This document shows positions 6,757 through 14,352 of a stretch of DNA of 33,055 nucleotides, piece by piece (positions within the stretch are counted from its first letter, which is position 1; the number at the start of each line of letters is the position of its first letter). Made by a program: the position numbers and the translations under genes. Source of the DNA: Alphaproteobacteria bacterium (GTDB lineage Bacteria; Pseudomonadota; Alphaproteobacteria; JAJTHO01; CANGYM01); contig CANGYM010000008.1 of the NCBI GenBank assembly GCA_947458145.1, positions 1 through 33,055 of the forward strand, written 5' to 3'. The notes under the pieces were generated by a model. That model worked only from the letters and a program-made list of their open reading frames with translations, searched no databases and had not been told where the DNA came from.

Positions 6757-7996
6757 GCTCTATCTTGCCCTGTGGTGGATTTTAACGCCGGTGGTTCTGG
6801 GCTTTATGGCCCTGCGCTGGCGCAAGGGCAAAGAGCATCCCACCCGTTATCCCGAACGATTTGGCGTTGCCTCTCAACCCCGCCCTACCGGCAAAGTCAT
6901 CTGGATGCACGGGGCCAGCGTGGGGGAGGTTTTATCGCTGCTGCCCCTGATCACCACCCTGAAAGAGCATCATCCGGACATTTCTGTGCTGGTGACCTCA
7001 GGAACCGTAACCTCCGCTGCGTTGATGGCAGAACGGTTGGGATCTGCCGTGATTCATCAGTTTCTGCCCCTGGATCATCCCCTGTTTTATCGTCGTTTTT
7101 TTAACCATTGGCGGCCGGATGCGGTGTATTGGACGGAATCCGATTTGTGGCTGGGTATACTGGGGCAGGTCAAAAAACGGGCCCTGCCCGCGTTCCTGAT
7201 CAATGCCCGCATGTCAGCGGCCTCCTATCACCACTGGCGCAAAATGCCCGCATTCATTCGCCGCATCCTGTCCACGTTTTCCGTTATCATCGCCTGTGAT
7301 CCGGTGTATCAGGGGCGCTTTGAAAGCCTGTCCGGGCAACCGGTTGTGTTAACACCCGATTTAAAATACGATACCCCACCGCCCCCGTTTTCAGAAGAGA
7401 AACAGACAACGTTGCGGTCTATGTTGGGCACATCTCCCCTTTGGATGGCAGCCTCCACCCACGATCCGGAAGAGGCCATGATCCTGTCGGTGCACCAGCG
7501 CCTGCGGCAGGATATTCCCACCCTGCGCCTGATTCTGGCCCCCCGTCACCCCCACAGGCGGGAAAGCGTCAAAGGTTTGGCCGAATCCCAAGGTTTCCGC
7601 GTGGCCCTGCGATCCAAAAATGATGATTTTACAGACAAAGACATTTATCTCATCGATACCATGGGGGAGATGGATGTGTTTTACAGCCTATGTCCCCTGG
7701 TTTTTGTGGGGGGCAGCCTGATTCCCCATGGGGGGCAAAATGTGTTCGAGCCGGCCCGCTGGGGCTGCGCCGTCTTGCACGGCCCCTATATGGACAATTT
7801 TCCCCGCATGTGCACCGATTTGGGGGATGGACTGTTGGCCGTTGCTAATCCAGATGATTTGTATGACAACCTGCGGGATCTGCTGCTCAATCCCGCAGCC
7901 TTGACCCAGCAACAGGAAAAGGCCCGCCGCAACGCCGCCCACCTGCGCGGGGCCGCCGCCATGATTTACGAAAGAACCCATATTCTATGGCCCTAA
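6749..7996 (+). CDS. waaA: 3-deoxy-D-manno-octulosonic acid (Kdo) transferase
   Basis: A 415-residue GT30 enzyme. An N-terminal membrane anchor (about 4-23) precedes the acceptor domain with H-G-A-S-V-G-E60, the conserved catalytic Glu region, and W-T-E-S-D-L-W near 128-134. The C-terminal donor domain shows A-P-R-H-P-H-R, D-T-M-G-E-M, F-V-G-G-S-L-I-P-H-G-G-Q-N-V-F-E-P, the CMP-Kdo-binding signature. It adds Kdo from CMP-Kdo to lipid IVA at the inner membrane. The start at 6749 overlaps the previous gene by 8 bases and the end overlaps lpxK by 10, typical of a coupled operon. Confidence 0.95.
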   Translation: MRRLYLALWWILTPVVLGFMALRWRKGKEHPTRYPERFGVASQPRPTGKVIWMHGASVGEVLSLLPLITTLKEHHPDISVLVTSGTVTSAALMAERLGSAVIHQFLPLDHPLFYRRFFNHWRPDAVYWTESDLWLGILGQVKKRALPAFLINARMSAASYHHWRKMPAFIRRILSTFSVIIACDPVYQGRFESLSGQPVVLTPDLKYDTPPPPFSEEKQTTLRSMLGTSPLWMAASTHDPEEAMILSVHQRLRQDIPTLRLILAPRHPHRRESVKGLAESQGFRVALRSKNDDFTDKDIYLIDTMGEMDVFYSLCPLVFVGGSLIPHGGQNVFEPARWGCAVLHGPYMDNFPRMCTDLGDGLLAVANPDDLYDNLRDLLLNPAALTQQQEKARRNAAHLRGAAAMIYERTHILWP

Positions 7997-8931
7997 AGGA
8001 TCGTATCTGGGCCAGCCCTCTTTCGCGGTTTTTGGTGCCGCTTTCGTGGTTATATCGTTTTGGCGGGGTCCTGCGGGCGGCTATGGTGCGGCCCAAACGT
8101 TTAAACAAACCCGTGATCTGTGTGGGCAATGCGGTGGTGGGCGGGGCGGGAAAAACCCCTGTAACGCTTGCTTTGGCGGAACTTCTGAAAAACCAAGGCC
8201 ACCATCCCGCCTTGGTTTACAAAGGGTATAAACGCACCAACCACGAAACCTTGCGGGTGGACCTTAACCAGCACACTTTGGCGGATGTGGGGGATGAACC
8301 GTTGATGGCGGCGGCTTTTGCCCCCACGTTTGTGGCCAAAACGCGCCTGATGGCGGCGCAGGCGGCGGATGATGATTCTGAATCAGACCTTTTGATTTTG
8401 GATGATGGCCTGCAAAACCCCACCCTGATGAAGGATCTGACGTTTCTGGTGGTGGATGCCACGTATGGGTTTGGGAATGGTCGCATTTTGCCGGCGGGCC
8501 CCCTACGCATGACCCAAGAGGATGCCCTGCATCAGGCCGATGCGGTGATTCTGTTGGGGGATGGTCCCGCACCCGCAACGCCCAAGCCCCTGTTTCGGGG
8601 GCATCTGGTATCCCTGCTGCCAGATGCGCTGAGGGGCAAGCCTCTGGTGGCCTTTGCCGGTATCGCTCGACCGGAAAAGTTTTTTGAGGGGCTGGGGCGT
8701 GCCGGTGCCCATCTGGTGGAAACCCTGAGTTTTCCCGATCATCATGCTTATACGCCGGAAGATCTGGCCCTGTTAACCCAATGCACCCCCGAGGGGGCCA
8801 TCCGCGTCACCACCGGCAAGGATGCCGTTCGCCTACCCCCCCATTTTGCCACTCCCATTCCCGCCCAGTTGGTGTGGGAGAATCCTGAGGGGGTTGGGGG
8901 GTTTTTAAAAGGGAAGGTGGGGACATTTTAA
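7987..8931 (+). CDS. lpxK: Tetraacyldisaccharide 4'-kinase
   Basis: A 314-residue LpxK. An N-terminal membrane-associated helix (about 10-30) is followed by the P-loop G-N-A-V-V-G-G-A-G-K-T-P at 47-58, Y-K-G-Y-K-R, D-E-P-L-M-A-A, and the family block L-I-L-D-D-G-L-Q-N-P-T-L with G-N-G-R-x-L-P-A-G-P-L-R; F-P-D-H-H-A-Y is in the C-terminal part. It phosphorylates the 4' position of the lipid A precursor, the step before Kdo addition by waaA, with which it overlaps by 10 bases. The usual Q-x-H after D-D-G is Q-x-P here, a small deviation. Last gene of the envelope operon. Confidence 0.95.
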   Translation: MALKDRIWASPLSRFLVPLSWLYRFGGVLRAAMVRPKRLNKPVICVGNAVVGGAGKTPVTLALAELLKNQGHHPALVYKGYKRTNHETLRVDLNQHTLADVGDEPLMAAAFAPTFVAKTRLMAAQAADDDSESDLLILDDGLQNPTLMKDLTFLVVDATYGFGNGRILPAGPLRMTQEDALHQADAVILLGDGPAPATPKPLFRGHLVSLLPDALRGKPLVAFAGIARPEKFFEGLGRAGAHLVETLSFPDHHAYTPEDLALLTQCTPEGAIRVTTGKDAVRLPPHFATPIPAQLVWENPEGVGGFLKGKVGTF

Positions 8932-8942
8932 TCCCCAAAAAA

Positions 8943-9101
8943 GAGTCTTTTGTTATTGTATTTTATTATGTCCTTGGTTTCCTCCACAATCGTTTGCATG
9001 CCGCCATTTTTACCCCACGACCCGATGGCATTCGGATGATCAGCCTAAGAAAAGCCAACGCAAAGGAGATTGAATGTTATGAAAACCAAACCCGACCCTG
9101 A
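8943..9101 (+). pseudogene. brnT: 5'-truncated brnT toxin remnant
   Basis: The frame from 8943 to the TGA at 9099-9101 gives 52 residues with no usable start codon. They match the second half of BrnT: Y-Y-V-L-G-x6-R-L, then F-T-P-R-P-D-G-I-R-M-I-S-L-R-K-A-N-A-K-E-x-x-x-Y-E-N. The complete BrnT at 26653-26931 carries the equivalent R-I-I-S-A-R-K-A-N-S-K-E-A-R-Y-Y-E-N. The N-terminal half, with the catalytic region, is missing and the fragment abuts the end of lpxK. It overlaps brnA by 23 bases, the same gene order and kind of overlap as in the intact operon (26 bases). So this is a decayed brnTA locus whose toxin was lost. Confidence 0.75.
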
Positions 9102-9327
9102 TAACATTCCGGATTTAACAGAAGCCTTTTGGAGCCAGGCAAAGCCCGCATCTGAAATCCTACCCACTTTATTTTCCCATGATGTTGCGGAGGAACTCTT
9201 GGCCCGTCGTCACGGACAACGCATGATTGCTCTGGATGCCGATATTGTGACGGCTCTGGAAAAAATAGGACCTGATTGGCAAAGCCGCTTAAATGGTGCC
9301 CTACGCCATGTTTTGGGGGTGCATTAG
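9079..9327 (+). CDS. brnA: BrnA-type antitoxin, orphaned
   Basis: An 82-residue protein whose C-terminus has the BrnA ribbon-helix-helix pattern: I-A-L-D-A-D-I-V-T-A-L-E, then G-P-D-W-Q-S-R-L-N-G-A-L-R-H-V-L. The N-terminus has P-D-L-T-E-A-F-W-S-Q-A, comparable to E-A-D-A-A-F-W-A-K-A in the intact BrnA at 26379-26678. BrnA binds and neutralises BrnT and represses its operon. Here the toxin is truncated, so the antitoxin is an orphan. I prefer the ATG at 9079, with AAAGGAG upstream; a TTG at 9070 would be only two bases from the ribosome-binding site. It may still be made and cross-act on the intact BrnT, which is inference. Confidence 0.75.
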   Translation: MKTKPDPDNIPDLTEAFWSQAKPASEILPTLFSHDVAEELLARRHGQRMIALDADIVTALEKIGPDWQSRLNGALRHVLGVH

Positions 9328-9433
9328 CCTCTCTTCCATTCACGATCACCTTAATGAGACTGCCCTTAAACGCTTTTTTAGTCTCCTTTGGGGTAAAGTC
9401 TAAAGGAAAACCATAAAACGTGGGGTTGAGATT

Positions 9434-10192
9434 ATGAAGGATTCTTCCGTGCGCCTTTTGGCGCTTTGTCTGTTTGGTCTTTTTGCGCAGACGGCGGGGG
9501 CCGAGCCTCCGGTGCAAATGCCCGATCCTGGGAACTGGCGCGGGTCCATCACGGCTGGGCTGGATACGGATATTAGCAGCGACCTGATCAGTTCTGGCCG
9601 CTGGCAGTATCAATCCGGCGGCACAACGTCGGATGTGGCGGTGGAAAAAACCACATTTAATGATGTTTATGGCAGCACGCTGACCGGCGGTTTTGAGGCC
9701 TCTTACGCCGTAACCCGTTTTTCAGAGGTTTTCGGGCGTTTATCGTACAGCACCGCCAGCGGGGATACGGTGAATTTAGGAAAAATCGGCACTGCCGATC
9801 TGATGGCGTCTTTTGATGATTACAAAGCCTACGGCGTGGATTTGGGATACCGTTATTTCTTTGATATGGAAAACACGGGCTTTACCCCGTATCTGGGGGC
9901 GGCGGCGGGTATGCGGTATGTGCCTGGGTTTGGCGCATCTTTAAACACCGCACAATCGGATCTGGGGACGCTGAATCTGTTTGATGACAGCTTTGTGCCC
10001 ACCGTGGGTCTGGATTTAGGGTTTTTATACCCCCTCAGCCGAAATTTTGCCGTGGGATTTGAAACGGGTCTTTATTACAGCTTTAAACTGAAAGATGACG
10101 ACAGTTCCTTTGCAAACGGGGGATCCGACACCAACGACAATGCCGATCGGTTGTATGTTCCTGCCCGTGTGAAGGGGGTATGGAAGTTTTAG
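9434..10192 (+). CDS. Outer-membrane beta-barrel protein
   Basis: A 252-residue protein with a signal peptide (hydrophobic 7-20, A-x-A site at about 21-23), then alternating beta strands rich in Gly, Tyr, Phe and Asp, and a C-terminal aromatic (Val-Trp-Lys-Phe) as recognised by the BAM complex. Motifs such as Y-G-V-D-L-G-Y-R-Y-F-F, T-P-Y-L-G-A-A-A-G and V-G-L-D-L-G-F-L-Y suggest an eight-stranded OmpW/OmpX-like or Omp25-like barrel; the exact family is uncertain. No periplasmic OmpA domain is present. It converges with glmS and stops only 4 bases from it, leaving no room for a separate terminator. Of the 106 bases upstream, only a weak hairpin (9356-9361 with 9380-9385) stands out. Confidence 0.75.
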   Translation: MKDSSVRLLALCLFGLFAQTAGAEPPVQMPDPGNWRGSITAGLDTDISSDLISSGRWQYQSGGTTSDVAVEKTTFNDVYGSTLTGGFEASYAVTRFSEVFGRLSYSTASGDTVNLGKIGTADLMASFDDYKAYGVDLGYRYFFDMENTGFTPYLGAAAGMRYVPGFGASLNTAQSDLGTLNLFDDSFVPTVGLDLGFLYPLSRNFAVGFETGLYYSFKLKDDDSSFANGGSDTNDNADRLYVPARVKGVWKF

Positions 10193-10196
10193 CCCC

Positions 10197-11993
10197 CTAC
10201 TCCACCGTCACTGATTTCGCCAGATTACGGGGCTGGTCAATATCCGTGCCCCGTGCCAACGCCACGTGATAGGCCAACAGTTGCAATGGCAACGTATAAA
10301 TCAAAGGCATGCTGAGCGCCGTAGTTTCGGGCAGGGTGATCAGGGTATGGGCAAAACGCTGCAAACGCGGGGCCCCTTCCCTGTCGGTGAGGATGATCAG
10401 CTGCCCTTGGCGGGCGGCGATTTCCTCGATATTGCTGGCGGTTTTTTCAAACAGGGCATCGGTGGGGGCCAAGGCCACCACGGGCAAATGTTCATCCACC
10501 AGCGCAATGGATCCGTGTTTCAATTCACCGGCGGCCAAGGCCTCGGCGTGGATATAGGATAGCTCTTTGAGCTTCAGCGCCCCCTCCAGCGCCACAGCGT
10601 AACTGGGGCCCCGACCGATAAACAGGGCGCTTTGGGCGTAACGGAAAATCCCGTGGGCCAAATCATGATAGGGCGCGGTGACATTCAAAACATGGCGCAG
10701 GTGGCCCGGGACAGAGAGCAACTCCGCCGTTCCCTCAGCATCGGCCCCTTTCCAAAACAGAGACAGGGCCGCCAAGGTCATGAGCTGCGTGGTAAAGGCC
10801 TTGGTGGAGGCCACCCCAATTTCCGGACCGGCTTTGGTGAGTAGGGTATGATGGGCCAGCCGGTTTAAACTGCTGCCCGCCACATTAACAATGGCCAGAC
10901 TGCGCCCGCCCTGCGCATGAATATGTTTCAGGGCAGCCAGCGTATCCGCCGTTTCCCCCGATTGGGAAATGAACAGCGAGAGTTTGTTGGGATCCGCAAA
11001 ATACGGACGATAGCGGAACTCTGAGGCGATATGCACCTGCGTGGGAATCCCCACACGCTCCAGCCATGTCTGCCCCACCATGCCGGCGAAATAGGATGTG
11101 CCGCAGGCGATGATGTCCACACTGTGGGGGCGGGGCGGGGCGTCCTCCATAATCACCGTTTCATGGACAGGATCCCAAAAGGACCGCAGGGTGCTGGCGG
11201 TCACGATGGGTTGTTCATCCATTTCTTTGGCCATAAAGTGCCGGTAAGGGCCCCGATCCAAGGCCGCCACACTGGGGGGCAAAATGACAACGGGGCGCGT
11301 TACGGGGGCGCCCGTATCATCGGTAATGCTGACTTGCCCCGCGCTGAGAATCACCAGATCCCCATCCTGCAGATAGATCGCCCGCGTGGCATAGGACGCA
11401 AAGGCCAAGGCGTCTGAGGCCACATAGCCCGCCCCGTCCGAAAGACCCACCACCAAGGGGCTGCCCTTCACCGCCGCGTAGAGATGCTGGGCATCCCCCG
11501 CAAACAACGCCACAATGGCAAAGGCCCCCTGCAACTGGGGCATGGCCCATGCCAAAGCCTGCGGCGGGGTCTGGCCTTGGCGCAGGGCTTCCTCGAGCAG
11601 GTGGACAATCACCTCGGAATCCGTTTCTGAGGCAAAGCGATGCCCCTGATCCATCAGGGTTTGCTTTAACGCCATGTAATTTTCGATGATCCCGTTATGA
11701 ACAATGCTGACGGAGGCACTGCTGTGGGGGTGGGCGTTCTGTTCCACGGGTTTGCCGTGGGTGGCCCAGCGGGTATGGGCAATGCCCACGGTGCCCGACA
11801 GGGGCTGTTTTAAGGTTAAATCCAAAAGCGCAGAAACCTTGCCCGAGGTGCGGCGACGTTCAATCTGTCCCGCCCCATCCAGAACGGACAATCCGGCGGA
11901 ATCATAGCCCCGATATTCCAAACGCTGCAGGGCCGCAACCATGTCGGATGTGACGTTGCCCGATTCCCGAATGATCCCGATGATGCCGCACAT
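10197..11993 (-). CDS. glmS: Glutamine--fructose-6-phosphate aminotransferase (isomerizing)
   Basis: A 598-residue GlmS making glucosamine-6-phosphate from fructose-6-phosphate and glutamine, the entry to peptidoglycan and lipid A amino sugars. The mature N-terminus would be Cys (M-C-G-I-I-G), the glutaminase nucleophile, so the start must be at 11993. The glutaminase domain shows Y-R-G-Y-D-S-A-G, H-T-R-W-A-T-H-G, N-G-I-I-E-N-Y and S-E-T-D-S-E-V-I; two SIS domains follow with C-G-T-S-Y-F-A-G, S-Q-S-G-E-T-A-D-T and K-E-L-S-Y-I-H-A-E. The C-terminus reads L-A-K-S-V-T-V-E, as in E. coli. No glmS ribozyme is visible in the 95-base upstream gap; a promoter is at 12018-12047. Confidence 0.97.
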   Translation of the reverse strand: MCGIIGIIRESGNVTSDMVAALQRLEYRGYDSAGLSVLDGAGQIERRRTSGKVSALLDLTLKQPLSGTVGIAHTRWATHGKPVEQNAHPHSSASVSIVHNGIIENYMALKQTLMDQGHRFASETDSEVIVHLLEEALRQGQTPPQALAWAMPQLQGAFAIVALFAGDAQHLYAAVKGSPLVVGLSDGAGYVASDALAFASYATRAIYLQDGDLVILSAGQVSITDDTGAPVTRPVVILPPSVAALDRGPYRHFMAKEMDEQPIVTASTLRSFWDPVHETVIMEDAPPRPHSVDIIACGTSYFAGMVGQTWLERVGIPTQVHIASEFRYRPYFADPNKLSLFISQSGETADTLAALKHIHAQGGRSLAIVNVAGSSLNRLAHHTLLTKAGPEIGVASTKAFTTQLMTLAALSLFWKGADAEGTAELLSVPGHLRHVLNVTAPYHDLAHGIFRYAQSALFIGRGPSYAVALEGALKLKELSYIHAEALAAGELKHGSIALVDEHLPVVALAPTDALFEKTASNIEEIAARQGQLIILTDREGAPRLQRFAHTLITLPETTALSMPLIYTLPLQLLAYHVALARGTDIDQPRNLAKSVTVE

Positions 11994-12017
11994 ACTAAAG
12001 ACTCTCCCAAAAGGGGG

Positions 12018-12047
12018 AGCATAAACTTTCCCCCGAAACCCTGTCAA
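12018..12047 (-). promoter_or_regulatory. Probable glmS promoter
   Basis: On the minus strand TTGACA (complement of 12042-12047) and TATGCT (complement of 12018-12023) are 18 bases apart. Transcription would start near 12011, and GGGAG then serves as the ribosome-binding site before the ATG at 11993. Confidence 0.5.
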
Positions 12048-12088
12048 TGCCGTTGCACCAGTTCTGTCAACGGTGTAAAAGGGCCGCT

Positions 12089-13150
12089 ATGCCCCTTGAT
12101 CTTTACCACGACCAGATTGCCAAAGGTGTTTTATTCCCCAATGCGGACCAAAAGCGCGTGGTGGAGCATTTTGCGCGTCTTTGTGATGAGATTCAGGCTT
12201 ACTTGGCCAAACAGCGCCGCTATGCCCGTTGGCAATTCTGGAAAAAGCGTCCCCTGCCCCCACGGGGGGTTTATGTGGTGGGCGATGTGGGAACGGGCAA
12301 AACCGCCATGATGGATTTGTTTTGCCAGTCTTTGCCCAAAAAAACCGTTTACCGCCAGCATTTTCATGCTTTTATGCATGATATTCATGATCGGCTGCGT
12401 CGTTTATCCGATCAAAAAGACCCGCTGAAAATCGTGGCCCAATCTTGGGAAAAGCCGATTGTGTGTTTGGATGAATTTCTGGTGCAGGACATTGCCGATG
12501 CCATGATTTTAAAGGAGCTGTTTTCCCATTTGTTTCATAGGGGATTGGTTCTGATCACCACATCCAACACCCTGCCCGAAGACCTGTATAAACATGGGTT
12601 GCAGCGGGATCGTTTTTTGCCCTTCATCCCCCTGCTGCAGGCGCATTGTCAGGTTTTATCCCTGAATCATGATCAGGATTACCGCCTGCGCCATGGGACC
12701 CAGATGGGGGCGCATTATTTATACCCCCTCACCGAAGAGACACAGGCCACCTTTGCCAAAACGTTTGAGGCCGCCATCGGTCCTGATCTGGCCACCGCCG
12801 CCGTTGTGTTTGGGGAAGAGCGGTCGCTGATTCTGGAAAAGGCCTCCCCCCGCGTGGCGTGGACGACATTTCAGAATCTGTGCGGGGAACCCCGCGGGAC
12901 GCGGGATTATCAGCGTTTGTGCGATGCCTTTGAACATATCTTCATCGATCAAGTCCCCTGTATGAGCGATCAAGATCTGGATCAGGTCAAACGTTTGATT
13001 TTGCTGATTGATTGCCTGTATGATCGGGGCATCACCCTGACCGTGCGGGCAGCGGCGGCCCCCCGTTTGCTGTATCAGGGCACATTGCTGGCCAAAGACT
13101 TTGCCCGCACCGCATCCCGCCTGATTGAAATGGCGCATCCCAAACGGTGA
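12089..13150 (+). CDS. zapE: ZapE/AFG1-like AAA ATPase
   Basis: A 353-residue AFG1-family P-loop ATPase. Walker A G-D-V-G-T-G-K-T lies at 65-72, followed by H-F-H-A-F-M-H-D-I-H, Walker B I-V-C-L-D-E-F at 124-130, a T-T-S-N-T sensor at 158-161 and L-Q-R-D-R-F-L-P-F-I at 171-180, all family signatures. In E. coli ZapE associates with the division ring; mitochondrial Afg1 aids respiratory-complex turnover. I prefer the ATG at 12089, with AAGGG upstream and P-L-D-L-Y-H-D as first residues; a start at 12047 would add 14 atypical residues. Divergent from glmS. The gap that follows (13151-13581) holds no gene but two structured repeats. Confidence 0.9.
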   Translation: MPLDLYHDQIAKGVLFPNADQKRVVEHFARLCDEIQAYLAKQRRYARWQFWKKRPLPPRGVYVVGDVGTGKTAMMDLFCQSLPKKTVYRQHFHAFMHDIHDRLRRLSDQKDPLKIVAQSWEKPIVCLDEFLVQDIADAMILKELFSHLFHRGLVLITTSNTLPEDLYKHGLQRDRFLPFIPLLQAHCQVLSLNHDQDYRLRHGTQMGAHYLYPLTEETQATFAKTFEAAIGPDLATAAVVFGEERSLILEKASPRVAWTTFQNLCGEPRGTRDYQRLCDAFEHIFIDQVPCMSDQDLDQVKRLILLIDCLYDRGITLTVRAAAAPRLLYQGTLLAKDFARTASRLIEMAHPKR

Positions 13151-13209
13151 GGGGGGAATCAGGTCAGGGCTGTTCCCTTCAAAATCATAGTGAAAAGGCG
13201 GGGTCGGGG

Positions 13210-13335
13210 CAGCAGGATTTGTCCCTCGGGTCAAGGGCGAGACCCGAAAAAAGTGGCCGAAGGCCAAGCCCCGCAGGGGCGGCTTTTTTGGTGCGAGGCG
13301 AAGCGCACCCTTGAGGCGGGGGGCAAATTCTGCTG
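13210..13335 (+). repeat. Structured intergenic repeat, copy 3 (divergent)
   Basis: The core runs from TCAAGGG (13231-13237) to CCCTTGA (13308-13314), 84 bases. After two G-G mismatches the outer arms pair over about 19 positions, from CAGCAG (13210-13215) to CTGCTG (13330-13335). The inner right arm holds a small GTGCG/CGCAC hairpin, and GCGCACCC before the closing arm is shared with copy 1. The arm sequences differ from copies 1 and 2, but the pairing is kept. Confidence 0.7.
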
Positions 13336-13365
13336 GGTGGGAGCCTTTTCCTCGGGGGAGCACGC

Positions 13366-13509
13366 GGCTCCCGCCCCCACACTTCTCTTTGGGCCTCAAG
13401 GGGTCCGCTACGCCGGAGCGAAAAAAATCATCCTCGCCCGCCGCTCTCCGAGCGCCGGCCTGCGGTATTTTTTCCGCCCCGCCCCTTGACCCCCAAAGAC
13501 AACCGTCCC
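13366..13509 (-). repeat. Structured intergenic repeat, copy 2 (inverted)
   Basis: Read on the minus strand this has the same length as copy 1 (144 bases overall, 94-base core between 13396-13403 and 13482-13489) and the same landmarks in order: GGGACGG, TCAAGGGGCG, AAAAAATACCG, GAGGATGATTTTTT, AGCG, ACCCCTTGA, AAGTG, GGGAGC. The central 25 bases are different. It lies 30 bases from copy 3, in opposite orientation. Confidence 0.75.
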
Positions 13510-13581
13510 ACCCCGCCGCGTTTTTGAAACCAATAAAAAACACATTACCCCCCTTAAAATACAATATAAAGGAGAATTTTT

Positions 13582-14025
13582 ATGAATCATACAACCAAAA
13601 GCACAACAGAAAGCTTTGCCTTTGCGGGGTACGCCAGTTTGTACAATGTGGCGGATCAGCAAAATGATGTGGTTTTGCCTGGGGCCTTTACGGCCAGTTT
13701 GCGGGATTGGCAGGCCCGCAAACGTCTGCCCAGCCTGTTGTGGCAGCATGACACCACCCAGCCCATTGGCCGCATCAATCGTATTGTGGACAATGCCAAG
13801 GGCTTGTTGATTGAGGGGGTGTTGTTTTTTGCCCTTAAACAGGGGTTTGAAGCCAGCACATTGGTCAAGGAAAAGGCACTGGATGGCTTGTCTATTGGCT
13901 TTCAGGTGGCCAAATCCACCAAAGATCCCCGCAGCGGGAACCGCCTGATTCAAGAAGCCATTTTGTGGGAAGTGTCGCTGGTGACGTTTCCGGCTAACCT
14001 GAAAACCCGTATTCAACAGTTTTAA
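13582..14025 (+). CDS. HK97-type prohead protease, stand-alone
   Basis: A 147-residue member of the U35 prohead protease family, which processes capsid protein and scaffold during phage head maturation. Features in order: F-A-G-Y-A-S-L-Y near 14-21, N-D-V-V-L-P-G-A-F-T at 28-37, W-Q-H56-D, D-G-L-S104-I-G-F and L-W-E130-V-S-L-V-T-F-P at 129-137. H56, S104 and E130 match the expected order of the catalytic triad, so the enzyme looks intact. AAAGGAG precedes the ATG. No portal, capsid or terminase gene is next to it: zapE is upstream and a lipoprotein gene downstream. A prophage remnant or a dispersed gene-transfer-agent gene are the likely explanations; the second is known in Rickettsiales-type alphaproteobacteria. 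Confidence 0.88.
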   Translation: MNHTTKSTTESFAFAGYASLYNVADQQNDVVLPGAFTASLRDWQARKRLPSLLWQHDTTQPIGRINRIVDNAKGLLIEGVLFFALKQGFEASTLVKEKALDGLSIGFQVAKSTKDPRSGNRLIQEAILWEVSLVTFPANLKTRIQQF

Positions 14026-14032
14026 CGGGGGT

Positions 14033-14065
14033 TTGACCCCCTCTCGCCTACGCGGAGGGGGTCAA
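14033..14065. terminator. Perfect 11-bp hairpin between converging genes
   Basis: TTGACCCCCTC (14033-14043) and GAGGGGGTCAA (14055-14065) form a perfect stem with an 11-base loop, 7 bases after the prohead protease stop and 6 bases before the lipoprotein stop on the other strand. It has no T-run on either side, so termination is likely but not certain. The stem contains the same TTGACCCCC string as the arms of repeat copy 2. Confidence 0.5.
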
Positions 14066-14071
14066 TAGGCC

Positions 14072-14236
14072 TTACATCTTTTTTTCGGTCTCGTTGATTT
14101 TGTCTTTGGTGGCGTTGGATCCACTGCTGATGCCTTCACCGGCAGAGGAAACATCTTTGCCCACGCCCTCAACGGTGTTGCACGCGGATACGGCCAAGGT
14201 TGCCGCGAAAATAAACAATAATGCCAATGTTTTCAT
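14072..14236 (-). CDS. Entericidin-like small lipoprotein
   Basis: A 54-residue protein: basic start M-K-T, hydrophobic stretch L-A-L-L-F-I-F-A-A-T-L-A, lipobox V-S-A-C with Cys19 for lipidation, then C-N-T-V-E-G-V-G-K-D and alternating G-x-x-I-S-S-G-S and K-D-K-I-N-E. This is the entericidin A/B pattern (C-N-T-x-x-G-x-G-x-D). Entericidins are small envelope lipoproteins; the E. coli pair acts as antidote and bacteriolytic partner, but in alphaproteobacteria the role is unclear. AAAGGA is 8-9 bases upstream of the ATG. Single gene; the 116 bases to hldD show nothing definite. Confidence 0.88.
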   Translation of the reverse strand: MKTLALLFIFAATLAVSACNTVEGVGKDVSSAGEGISSGSNATKDKINETEKKM

Positions 14237-14352
14237 GGTTGTTTTCCTTTGAAGATTTTAGATTTTTTAAGAAAGAGGGGCCATGAAGACCATGGACCAC
14301 CAAAATCACACTTATCACCCGCACCACCCTATAGGCAAGAAGAAACACGTTT

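Noticed and set aside
9070-9078. TTG start for the orphan brnA
   Set aside because: Only two bases separate it from the GGAG; the ATG at 9079 has better spacing and keeps the usual overlap with brnT.
9077-9613. Minus-strand 178-residue open frame opposite brnA and the outer-membrane protein gene
   Set aside because: It lies antisense to two better-supported genes and has low-complexity, Pro/Arg-rich sequence without motifs.
11993-12020. Hairpin CTCCC/GGGAG hiding the glmS ribosome-binding site
   Set aside because: The predicted start of transcription falls inside the hairpin, so the 5' arm would not be in the mRNA.
13185-13667. Open frames through the repeat cluster whose peptides resemble the one at 4419-4736
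   Set aside because: The peptide similarity follows from the DNA repeat. Copy 3 has a length difference that breaks the frame, and no ribosome-binding sites are present.
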